In this document: one piece after another, positions 1 through 12,390 of the stretch
Position numbering within the stretch: position 1 is the stretch's first letter
Layout: the number at the start of each line of letters is the position of its first letter
Source: Ipomoea triloba
Taxonomy: Eukaryota > Streptophyta > Magnoliopsida > Solanales > Convolvulaceae
Length of the DNA stretch: 64,000 bases
Assembly: GCF_003576645.1 (NCBI RefSeq)
Contig: NC_044930.1
Span: forward strand, 8,359,314-8,423,313
Reading direction: 5' to 3'
Notes under the pieces: model-generated
The model's input: the letters and a program-made list of their open reading frames with translations, nothing else
What the model was told of the DNA's origin: nothing
Database searches by the model: none
Made by a program: the position numbers and the translations under genes

Positions 1-1437
<1,437 letters not shown>

Positions 1438-2264
1438 TTGCGATCATACGATTGAAACCGTGTAAAAATCAAAACTCTGATGAAGAGAAGACTAGGTTAG
1501 AGAAATCAAATCGGAGTTCGACCCGGACTTGACCCGGCGCATCCGGGTTATGCTTACGTCTGTATAAGTAGGTCCGTAGGGGTGACTGGTGAGCCGATGC
1601 CTTTTTTTTAAATCTTATAACCAATCGAAACCGGACTATACCCACATAACCAACCGGTTTCGATCGGTTTTTCGGAAAAACCGAACTTGTTTATCATCCT
1701 CAATAAATAAAAATGCAAAATTACAATCTTGTTTCACACTAAATAAAATTAGTGTAAGCAAAAAAAATCCTAAAGTTAATTCATTCCAAAATTCAAAGTT
1801 CATCAATATTAACAGGATTAACAAAATGGAAATATCAACATGCTTCAATTTTTCAAATCAACACTGGACAAAGTGGAGCCTGGAGCCCTGGACACTGGAG
1901 GAACTGAGGAACCCAGCAGGCCAGCAAATCTGTAGTTTTTTTTTTATATAATTCAAAGTGAACAAATACTCAAATAAAGATTAGTCTGCAACTTACCTTT
2001 GATTCCTTTGAAAGGCTTTGATTATTGAATCATTGATTCGTGAGCGCCGAGCGGTGAACGGTGAGGAGTCTATTCTCGGAGTCGTAGAAGACGTAGAGAG
2101 TGAGAATCACTGAGTCAGAGAGGAAAAAATCAGGAATTCACGAGAGGCAGAGAGGATTGAGGAGTGGTTACTCAGGTTAGGGCTTGTTTGACTCTTCGAG
2201 AAGAGAAGCTGAGAGTTAGGAATTTAATTGGGAGTTAGGATTTTAGGATTAGGAATTTACAGGG
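1438..2264. other. Region upstream of DPM1, no gene recognised
   Basis: The first 100 bases or so are the likely 5' UTR and promoter of DPM1 on the minus strand. Positions 1620-1690 are rich in alternating CCGGTTT and CGGTTTTTCGG motifs, like the subterminal repeats of some plant hAT elements, but no paired end was found. Positions 2035-2220 are more G-rich and transcript-like (gagag-rich). Short ORFs here on both strands have no recognisable domain. Confidence 0.4.

Positions 2265-2306
<42 letters not shown>
2265..2306. repeat. (ATT)n microsatellite
   Basis: An uninterrupted trinucleotide run of about 14 units. Confidence 0.95.
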
Positions 2307-2307
<1 letters not shown>

Positions 2308-3002
2308 CAATAATATAAATATCTAAAATCTAAATTAATTTAAAATTTTAATATAAATTATTAATATTGAGTATCTACAAATAAAAAATATTAATTTAAT
2401 TAAATAATTTAAGTAAAATGATCATATAAGCTCATGTACTAATTATGATTGCTTATTCAGCACATGAACTAAACTATGTTCGCATACCCAAATACAAAAA
2501 TCAAACTAAAATACTCAATTTCAGAAAACATGTATGTCGGCCACTGGTTTGCCTGTTGCAATTGACGAGTGTTCACCATTGAAGATGTGTCTCCCGTTGA
2601 CTAGAGTCTCTCATTGATGAGATAAAGATATGCTTGAAACCTATATTTTATGTGTATATTTTGAATATGTTTTAGTGTCAGTAGTATTATAAATATTTCA
2701 CATGAAAGGCTTTAGAAATATTTTAACATACTCGCTACTATTTTCACGTGTTCACCATAGTATTTTCATAAAGTGTATAAGAATGATGATTATTGGTCTG
2801 CAAAGTGTTTGATAAAATGTGCAAGTGGGGATTTTTTGTATGTAATGTGTATGATAATGTGTAAGTGAGGATTTTTGTTTGTGATGTGTCAGAATTAAGC
2901 AAGTTGTGGTTCTGCTGGTTGTTTGTCTTGTTTTAATTATTTAAATGTTTTACTGTATGTTGTGTGGGGTTGTGCTTGTAAAACATTACTTTAATTATTC
3001 AC

Positions 3003-3317
3003 TTGCTTTACTTTTTCAACATGTTAAAATCTATGGAATTAATTATTCACAACGGTGAAATCTTTATCCAAAACATTAGGCTCCATTATATAAATGATGA
3101 AATAGAAACAATAGAAGTAGACCCAAATTTAATTTGTTATTCATATCTTTTGAAGTACATTACATATCAAAGATGTGGAACAATTAAATACTTATCTTAT
3201 AAACTCCCACATGAATGCTTAGAGTCTTTAAGGATTCTAGATAAGGATCCTAGCAATTTACACTTAGTCCAATTAGCTTCATCCCTTTCTTTTTTCTTTT
3301 TTTTCTTTTTTTTTTAA
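3003..3317 (+). pseudogene. MULE-associated PB1-like domain fragment
   Basis: The ORF encodes a protein containing MELIIHNGEIFI, then IETIEVDPNLICYSYLLKYI and YKLPHECLESLRIL. This arrangement (ME-LI-H-G, ET-VDPD, SYF-L, YKLPG) is the N-terminal PB1-like domain that precedes the transposase in many plant MuDR-type (MULE) elements. The domain appears nearly whole, but the ORF then runs into a T-rich low-complexity tail and stops. No transposase core, zinc knuckle or terminal inverted repeats are seen nearby. I read it as an orphan remnant of a MULE gene. Identification is by motif memory, not a search. Confidence 0.6.
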
Positions 3318-4801
3318 GTGTGATATATATGTTGAGCGTGGCAAGAGTGATTAGTTTGTGTTTACCTTGGCCTGAATCAATTCATCCGGAGAAAGTGCAA
3401 ACAGAGAATGTGCAGAGGCAAATGTGACCAAGAATGTTACTTTTGTAGGTATTGATATATGACAAATACCCCATGTGTACATGTCATTTGTGCCATTTTT
3501 GACAAAGGTAGACAACCTAAAGCTTGCCTTTAGAATAAATAATTTTGTATAATTTAATAATTTTATTAACAATTTTGTCAACTTTGTTCTCTATATTTTT
3601 CAAATAGATAAAATTAAGAAAAATATATAACAGTGAACTATAATCGATAAAGTTGTTAATACCCTCTCAGTCATGAATTCGATTCTTGTCAACACGCTTT
3701 CGATTGAATTCGTCATATATAATTTTTCTAGTATGATTTATTTATCTTGTGTGATTTGTGAGCTATTACATACATTATACATATGAGTGAGTTAACCAAT
3801 GCCTACCATTGAATACTGTCTATGTGGTTCCTTCGCCACTCCAAAAAAAAAAATAATAATAATAAATAAATAAAGTTAACGTGGTTGCTAAGGTGGAATT
3901 GATAGATTAAAAAAATTATATATTCTGATATTATTTATAATTATTAAATATGTTAAATTAAATATTTTCTGTATTCCATTTTACTTGCCGAATGTATTAT
4001 TCATCGACAAAACAATTTTCCTTAGCGAAAATAGGTCAGACCTTTTTGTTACTACAACCCATATTAGGTCATGAATGTATATTTAATTTAACACGATATT
4101 TATCAATTTTCGTTATTCTAGCACTAATAAACAACATCGAATAATAATGAGATAAACTAAAAAATTCAACATAAATGAGATTAACTAATAATATAAGCCA
4201 AGCTAAACTTGAAAGCAAATCAAATATAAACTATTTGTACAGATTTATATTCATAACTACAGCAATAAGCATACTGGATTTTCTTTTTTTACAAAGTTGA
4301 ACATTTTGAAAAATGTTTTTTCATTTCAAATTGTTTTCCATATATCATCTAAAACATGATTTTTTTTTTTCTCTACATATTGAACAGATTATCAATATAG
4401 AACTCACATGCTGCAATTTCATATATAACACTATATATTTATTAAGTATTTATAAATTAGTAAACTCATCAAATGACAAAATAAAAATCTCGAGCCCAAA
4501 CATGTTACAATCCACAATGCAAAGTTCATTCAAAAGAACAATTATTACTTGGGAAGGCACAAAGTTTCTTTGTGTGCGATTCTCACTCATATTTTTCTTC
4601 TAGCATTGACACAAAGTTGTGGCCAAAAGACACAACACCACAAACTAGCAAGAACAGATAGAATGCAAATCAGATGTTGCTAATGTTCCCTATCACTTGT
4701 TCCAAACAGTTTGGCCAGAGAAAGTAAACACACTGTCTTATTGTTTGCCAGCCCAATCCCGCAAATGAGGAGCTATGAAATGACTAACCAGCTTTCGAGC
4801 A
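3318..4801. other. AT-rich intergenic DNA
   Basis: No supportable gene. Positions 4560-4801 are probably the 3' UTR and downstream flank of the BTB gene on the minus strand. Short ORFs here lack domains. Confidence 0.5.
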
Positions 4802-7800
4802 TTAGCGGAAATATCCATAGAGTTCCAAGGCGCAGATGCAGCAGTTCCACGGGTTCATCTCATCCGTGCCAGGACCAGTCATCACAATTCGAAAAAATCT
4901 GAAAGGGTGCAGAGGGTTCGGGCCAGTAATAGGCCATGACGCAAACTGTCCTGGCTTGCAAATTGTCTGGTCATCCTTGTGCACTCTCAAGTTCGTCCAA
5001 TTCACACCGTCTGTAGATCCCTGAAATCCACCCGAGACACAAATTTCTCAAGAATTTTATTTTATCTGTGTTGTTTCATTTATAATGTGTGAATTGTGAT
5101 GGACCGAGATTTGTGAGCTCGCTTACCTGAAAATTCCAGCTTCTCATGAAGGCCCTCGATCCATCCTGCCGTATTGTGTAATAGTTGCACATGAGCTGCA
5201 CCAACAGATTGAAATCATCCACATCAAGATTCAAATCTTCCTCAGGAAGGGAAGAGAGAAGACATGAAAAATACTTGGAACATATTCCAATTGAGTTTTT
5301 TCCACTTTTGGTCACACTATTAGATCATTTCTACATTTGGTCCCTAACTATTACTTTTTCCACATTTGGTCCCCCCAACCTAATTTACAGTCACCAGTGA
5401 CCAAATTTTTTAGTTGAAAAATGTCATAGAAAAGAACAATTTTATCCTTCAAGATAAGTCACTTGACTATTATGCACTCAAGTTCAATAACATAGAGATA
5501 CAAATTAACCCAAAAGGGTAGCTCAAGTGGCAAATGAGCTTCTTCGTGGGGTTCGATTCCCATAAGTGACAATTCCCATTGGGGCCAGCTCCAGTGCCTC
5601 TCGTAGTGAATGGGGATTAGTTGAGTGAACCCAGACCGTAAGATAGACAGAGATAGAACAAGAACACCTCGTGGTTTACACCCAAAAATTTTTTTTTTTA
5701 AAATTTTAAAAAGAATTGAGATACAAGTTTGGTCACTGGTGACCGGAAATTAGGTCGGAGGACCAAATGTGGCAATGTTTTAAAAGTCATGGGTCCAAAT
5801 GTGGAAAAAGTAAGTCGGGACCAAATGTGGAAATGGTCCAATAGTCATGGGACAAAAAGTGGAAAAAAATCTATTCCAATTGTAATAAAAAGCAAGCATC
5901 GGGTACACAAAATAAGATAAACAGTATTCAGACCTGGTGATCATAACCGAGATCAATCATCCACCATGAACTGATGTTTCCATCTTCAACCTGAGGTCCG
6001 GCAAAACATGTACCCTAGAACACTTTTTTTTTTTAATTATTCTATCTTTCATAGAAGAGTTATAATTGAATAATTTGTTCCGAATCACATAAATGCATAC
6101 ATTGTGAACGAGGATACACACCAATTCATTTGCATTTATCCTCAACTGTTTTGAAACATACATCTTTTATTTCATACCTGAAAGTTCCTCGAGACGAGGA
6201 CCTTAGGATCAGTAAATCTTGAAAAGGGACTGCTTGCTGTAACGGCTACTCTCTGAGCATGGAATTTCAGATGTTAGGAAAAGAAAATACTACAACATCA
6301 CAAAAATAAAATTAGAAAGATCGGGAAAAGTTCAACAATATACCTTAGACAGAACAGGGTTTACCCACTGGTGTGCACCATACGACGTGCCCGCAAAATA
6401 AAGAACTCCATTGCTGTCCCCATCGCATATGTATTGGAGCTCCTTAAAACTAGATCTTCTATGCTGAAACTTCACACTGCAATATAAATTACTTTATTAC
6501 TCACAGTCTCACACCAAGTAATCATCCTTTCTAATGTCCCTCCCCTGGATATGGAATAGTTTTTCACAACGGCACTCACCTTTGGCTTTTTTCAAGACAA
6601 GTGCTCCCAAACTCTAGAAAATTGATGGCCTCTTTCACCTATCGATCAGATTAGTTAAACCAAAAATAAAAAACTCGGAATACTTCAATATTTTTATAGC
6701 ACTAACTTGTGACAGATTTCTTTCACTATTGTTAACTCACCAGTTGATCAAAAGTAGGAATTTTCTGGCTAAGTTGACTTCTCTCCAACTGCAATATTGT
6801 TTAAATATCAAACAAGATTTAGGGGAGAAAACGAATCAACAAAAAACTCACATTATAGAATGCATACCTTTTCCAACAAAGCAGATGGAAGCAATGGAAA
6901 ACGCACAAAATGCAAAAACATATTAAGAGATGTAAGCCTCTCCCCAAAAAGTAGTTCCGGAGTTGAATTCATCATCATTTCATCTATTCTTTCCCATCCA
7001 AAATATTCTTCTGCTTGCAAGCACCAGAGTAAAATTGCGTTCAGAACTTTTTCCTCAGACGTCACAGTCAGCTCTGGGTGCTGAAAAAAATAAAATAAGA
7101 AGGATTTCATCATAAGATGGAATGTGCTACAATATCATTATTTTAAACTTGTAAACCAGATACCACATAATGAAGACACCGTAATGTATCCCAGTTTTTT
7201 TTATAGTTATATCCATTTCAGATATAAACTTATTATATTGCCTCCTACTCAAGAACATGTTTTATATGCCATAAAATTCAAATTTCAAAAGTTGGAACAT
7301 CTAAATGTCTTAACAGCATATGTCTTTATTTTTCTTTTTCATTCATAAAATAAATTTAGTGTATGTATTCCCTAGCTATGAACAATGTGAAATGCAAGTT
7401 CACCTGGAGGATAACACTAAATGTTGCTTCGTCCAACATGACAAAGTCATTGCTTGTTGTTGTACAATAATCAAAGTGCATAGAGAATTCCCTCTCGCAT
7501 GTTTCTTCGATGAGTTTACATGAGGGAACGGATGCTATCACTCGAAGAATTGGGCACAGTGTGTCCTGCAACAAAGTCAACAGTTAGCCTCATAGCGGAC
7601 TAACAAATATCTTGCCGAAAAGTTTCTGCTTCATCGCGCACTAAACTTGGCATATCAGAAAACTTGTTGTATGACCTTCCAATAGGAGGACGCCATCCCT
7701 GCAGGTAATATATAGATGAAAGGCATTAATTAATATCTTATAATTCATCCTCATAAAGGGCTGTGTTCACGTTCACAAGTCCGAACCGCACCACTTCGCC

Positions 7801-9610
7801 TTTCTTTTGTTCTAGTTCCACATTTAGCACTAAGTACCATATTAAACAATGAGCAGGAAAGATACAAGTTGGAAAAAGTCGGGAGATTACCTCTGAGAGG
7901 TGCTCGAGAATTGTTTTGCAGCATTCCTGGTGAAGAAGAGAGATCCCGAACTTATCTGCCAGTAGAAGCAGATGGAGTAACAGTGTATTAATGTCCCTGG
8001 TGACTTCTTTCTTTAGTTCCCCAGTGTAAATGAATTCAAGCATAGTTTGAAATGCTTCAAAATGGACATCTCTTAAGAAGACAGTTGAATCAAAACTTTC
8101 CTTCATTCCATTAGTGAACATCTGCAATTAGCAATATTCTCGTTTTTATTAAACAGTCAAAAGGATAATACCATAAAAGAAGAACACACAGCTAGCTCCA
8201 TAACCCATGCACATTACAGGCCAACTTTAGTATCTATTAGAAAACATAAGAATTTGGTATTCATTTATCGTAGACGTGAAGATGAAAAAACAAAACCGAC
8301 ATGGAAAACTGGAATACCTTTGTAAAAGGAACACTCCACAAACCAAGTATAACCTTATGTGATGGGCATGGCACAATAAGGTCCCCAATATAAATGTTTA
8401 GATCACTGTACTTGCCAGTCAAGAAAATTTCTTCAAGCCTCCATTTATTGATAGGTAGCCCATAAGGGAAGGCATTGCTGCTGTGGACCCAGCTTGCATA
8501 TGATATTTCGACATTCTTACCCGAATCTAAGTCTCTTTTGTGAAGGCTAATGTGTGCAATGATTTCTTCACATTGCTTTACCAATGGTGCAACTTCAAAC
8601 TTCAAGCTCAGAGCTTTCAGGGAACTGATTTCAGGCTCGGGTATCTACAAAATAATATACCGGAAGGCTTAGAAACTAAGAGTTAAGTATAGCATTCATA
8701 AAGGACTTTAAAAATTTAAACATCAAGGATAAACTATAGAGGCCAGAATATGCTGGCGGGAATCAATTAGGACTAAAGAAGCAACAATTGCATCAATCAT
8801 TCAAGACATTAAACTAACCTGAGTATGCCCAGTGTAGATATACTCGAGAAATGCATGCAGAACTGGATAGCTAACATCCTGCAGGTTAATAACATCACCA
8901 GAGGAAGACAAGCCAAAATCCCCGGCTGCTGCCAATATTACCTTATGAGCTGGGACAGCCCTTTGCTCGTTTCCAACAATGAAAAACACATCAGATAGTT
9001 CCCAACTCTCTAGAAAATTTTTGAGACCCCAATCTTCAAAATCCCCAGCTCTATCCTCCAGCTCAGTATTAGCATCCTCGCTATCATATCCAACATAATC
9101 CACCTGTTTCCACAAAGATATATGGTTTTGTGTAATAGGTAGAACACTAACATTCCTGTAGCCAACATGCTTGTCCCAACTACTAAGACCAACATACTGG
9201 ACACTGCAATTAGGCTTCGAATCATGCCACTGCAAGCAAAGATTCTGAAACGGATACCTTCCTTTCCCAATACTAATCAATCCATCATAGATACCGATCC
9301 AATAGCTCTGAAACGTCGAAGAACAGCAAAGATCAACACTAGCCACATCGACCACCGTTCTCCCATCTACCTCGATTTTCAATCTCCTATTCCTATGACT
9401 ACCAATAATGACAGTATAATGAGGACTATCGTCCCTCTTGTAGTGATAGTGTTGACTACCCACATGCTCTCGGAACACAACCGTGACATCGTTGTGAGCA
9501 AAAGCATCAAAGGCTACACACCCTCTCCCAGCCTCCCTGAACCTAAGATCATCCCGCCAGGCACACTCAAAAGGAGCCACTGTGAGGAATTTTTTCTGTT
9601 TTATCTCCAT
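4802..9610 (-). CDS. BTB/POZ domain protein, At2g30600-like
   Basis: Twelve exons join in frame into 802 aa: 8819-9610, 8318-8644, 7891-8121, 7404-7565, 6868-7080, 6741-6788, 6580-6638, 6344-6476, 6178-6252, 5934-6014, 5127-5195 and 4802-5020. Arabidopsis At2g30600 is of similar length. Residues 1 to about 180 (APFECAWRDDLRFREAGRG, YTVIIGSHRNRRLKIEVDG) resemble a farnesoic-acid-O-methyltransferase-like domain. Two BTB/POZ units follow, near 201-264 (SWELSDVFFIVG, AHKVIL) and 325-440 (KYSDLNIYIG, SHKVILG, FEAFQTMLEFIYTGEL). Next is a helical BACK-like region (LLADKFGISLL). The C-terminus is an F5/8 discoidin-like domain (SSWWMIDLGYDHQ, CNYYTIRQDG, FRFFRIVMTGPG). By family, BTB-BACK proteins often act as CUL3 ubiquitin-ligase adaptors; that role is only inferred here. 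The start codon at 9608-9610 opens the conserved N-terminus. Confidence 0.93.
5294..5871. mobile_element. MULE-type foldback MITE in BTB intron 10
   Basis: Long imperfect inverted arms carry the 'TTTTTTCCACTTTTGGTC' and 'CACATTTGGTCCC' phrases at the left end and their reverse complements at the right end. The element is flanked by an 11-bp direct repeat, TATTCCAATTG (5283-5293 and 5872-5882). Its length includes a nested SINE. Confidence 0.8.
5504..5717 (+). mobile_element. tRNA-derived SINE
   Basis: It has a Pol III A box (GGTAGCTCAAGTGGC), a B box (GGTTCGATTCC) about 30 bp further on, a unique body, and an A/T-rich tail with a T-run. A 9-bp target duplication, GAGATACAA, lies at 5495-5503 and 5718-5726. 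It sits inside the foldback MITE, so it is the younger insertion. Confidence 0.85.
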
Positions 9611-10404
9611 TGTTTCACCCCTTCACACCCCGCAGAAATCAGTGCTGTGCCGTAGTATTTAACAAGAACATCAGTACAATAATGAGAGAGTACCACGTGC
9701 TTTAATAATAGATTGCGACAAACAACAATAATCAGATTCAATCGACTGAGGGTAACAGACGATTTCAAGAAGGGATGAAATGTGAAAAGGATTCTAAAAT
9801 TATCAGTTGAAACTAGAGAAATTGTCTAATTTAAAGTAATTGTCAAGCTAAAATAACAAAGATCTCAGATAGAGAAAGAAGTCACCATCCCAGTCTATCA
9901 AGAATTCGCCAAAGACCCATCAAACCCACAATCGAAAGAAGACAAGTAGCGTGGCCTACCCCATCCAACAACTTGCTCAGATCCTACTCATGTTCTTATC
10001 CTAATACGGAGTAATAAATATCAAAAAATAGTAAAATAGGTTTTCCCAAAAACAGATTTCCAGAGAAGAATATATTGAAATCACATCAAGATGCTATAGA
10101 ACGAAAAAAAAACAAAAACAAAAGATTTCGACATTGACATAAAATTTCCCTCAATTTTCAAGAAAGGAACAAATAGTTCGTGGTTATCATTAACCTTGCC
10201 TCAGAATATCTTCACAGAGCCATCTCCATCGTGCAGGTAATCGGAAAGGGACAGATAATATGAGTAGATGTTGAGTCAGATGAGGGCCACCAACGTTAAT
10301 ATATTGGTACGGGTCTATAGGATATTTTAGGACTTTCCTGGCATGTTGTGCTTATTTTTATACTTATACCAATATATAGTCAATAGATTTTGTCAAGAGC
10401 GTTA
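9611..10404 (-). promoter_or_regulatory. 5' UTR with probable intron and promoter of the BTB gene
   Basis: On the minus strand a CAAG/GTTAATG donor (exon edge at 10195) and a GGCACAG/CACTG acceptor (exon edge at 9644) would define a 5' UTR intron of about 550 bp. Conserved plant genes often carry such leader introns. This is inferred from splice motifs alone; transcript data would settle it. Confidence 0.5.
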
Positions 10405-10822
10405 GAGTTTATTATCGAAATGGTTCCTCGACTATTGTGAAATTATCAATTTGGTCCTCAACAATTTTTCGTGACCGATTAAGTCCCTCGACTTTGAAAA
10501 TTTTAATCAATTTGGTCCTTTGTTTATTTTGCTGTTAAACCGGAACAAAATTGGTAATTTTGCTATAGTCAAGGGACCATTTCAGTGAAAAATTAATTAC
10601 CAATCTAGTCCCTTGACTATAGCAAAATTACCAATTTAGTCCCCTGACTATAGCAAAATTACTAATTTGGTCCCGATTTAACGGATATTTAACGGCAAAA
10701 TAAACGGAGGACCAAATTGGTTAAAATTTTCAAAGTCGAGGGACTTAATCGGTCACGAAAAATTGTTGAGGACCAAATTGGTAATTTCACAATAGTCGAG
10801 GGACCATTTCGGTAATAAACTC
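10405..10822. mobile_element. Foldback MITE (418 bp)
   Basis: Nearly the whole element is two inverted arms, beginning GAGTTTATTATCGAAATGG and ending with the complement. Both arms contain 'CCAATTTGGTCCTC' and 'CGACTTTGAAAATTTTAA'. The arms share over 100 bp at high identity. No clean target duplication was found. Confidence 0.75.
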
Positions 10823-10876
10823 TTTTGTTAATGCCACTTTATTGTATCATGATGATTGTAATATACATTTTTAATA

Positions 10877-11243
10877 GGAAAAAGTGTCAAATAGGTCACT
10901 AAACTTATCGCTTTTGTGCAATTGGACCATTGAACTTAAAAAGTGTACAATTCAACCATCAAACAAACAAAATTTGTGCAATTGGACCATTTTTACAAAA
11001 AAATTCTGGTAAGATCCAATTATATTACTAGCATATATGTATTAAGAGTGGCATTTTCTTCTACCACACTAGTTGGGAGTCAATATTGAAATGTTTTTAA
11101 CTCAAATTGAATTAAAATTTTTTGTAAAAATGGTTCAATTGCACAAATTTTGCTTGTTTGATGGTTAAATTGCACACTTTTTAAGTTCGATGGCCCAATT
11201 GCACAAAAGCGACAAGTTCAGTGCCATATTTGACACTTTTTTC
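10877..11243. mobile_element. Foldback MITE with 9-bp target duplication
   Basis: The ends GGAAAAAGTGTCAAATA and its near complement bound arms of about 140 bp. These contain 'GTGCAATTGGACCATT' and 'AAAAAGTGTACAATT'. The flanking direct repeat TTTTTAATA (10868-10876 and 11244-11252) is 9 bp, the usual MULE length. Confidence 0.85.
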
Positions 11244-11252
11244 TTTTTAATA

Positions 11253-12390
11253 TAATAAAAGTATAATATTATTTGTGTATTAAATATATATTATTTGATA
11301 ATATATAAAAAATTATGTACTTGCAAATAATGTATTTTTTATTTATGGTTGGATATTCAACATTTTTGAATAAGAAAATTTGAAAAAAAAAATTAAATTT
11401 TATGAATTGTACACACAATTTTTTAAAAAATTTCATATCATAAGTTGCTGGTCAAGTGTTTGAAATATTATCACACCGAATCATTTTTTTTTTTTGTGTC
11501 ATTATATTTTTAACTTTTATTTATTTGTTACAATCTTCTATTTAAAATTGAGTAAGTCGTGTGTCAGAACATCTCAAGTGAAACATGTAATATTTTTGAA
11601 AAAATATTGAGTAGACTTTTTTTTTTTTTGCAAATATACTACTTTGATTTAAATAGTTCATCTATGAAAGAAAAAAAAAAAAAAAAAAAAAAAAGATGTA
11701 CCATGGTTCACACATCCAAAAATAAAAATTACATGTTTAATATACTAAAAGTACATTATTTATGTACATAAAGTACATTATTTAAAAGTACATGATTTTT
11801 TTATATATATTATCAAATAATGTATATTTATTACACAAAATAATATTTTTTTCTTGAGTACAATACACAAAATAATATACTTCTAATATATTAAAAATGT
11901 ATATTGTATTAATGGTTTACACTGCTAGAGAAACTAACAAACTAAATAATGCAAACACAAGTGGTTAATTTAATTTATAAAAAATATTTTTTCTGAGAAC
12001 TATCACTAACACCGTCAATAATTAATCTCAATTGCTACTAAAACTAGAATAACTTGACAGATTTAAATTTTAAAACATGAAGCATAATAAAACTGCAGCC
12101 AATTCAATATCACGGATGATTATCATTGTATAATCCCAAAAGATTAAAGGAATTGCAACTTATGCAAAGATACTTGATGAAGCAACTTATAATCCCAACT
12201 TATGCAGCAATATTTATATCTTGCTCTTAATAGGCTAGTTTATATGCAAAGATACTTAAAAATTCATATTAAGAATCAATCCAACTGAATATATTGTCTT
12301 GATGAAATAACAGTAGAGCACCCAGGGCAACTTATGTTGCTGAATAACCCAAAACCCCGACACCCTACCCTGGTACACAAAACTAGTAAC
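11253..12390. other. AT-rich intergenic DNA
   Basis: No gene seen. Contains homopolymer runs (T at 11618-11629, A at about 11671-11694) and short repeats of the 'acattatttaaaagtacat' kind. The end nearest 12390 should hold the cyclin 3' UTR. Confidence 0.5.

Noticed and set aside
5525..5580. tRNA-like A and B boxes
   Set aside because: No cloverleaf can be folded. The boxes belong to a SINE with target duplication and an A/T-rich tail.
9167..9655. 162-aa plus-strand ORF
   Set aside because: Antisense shadow of BTB exon 1, which has clear family similarity on the minus strand.
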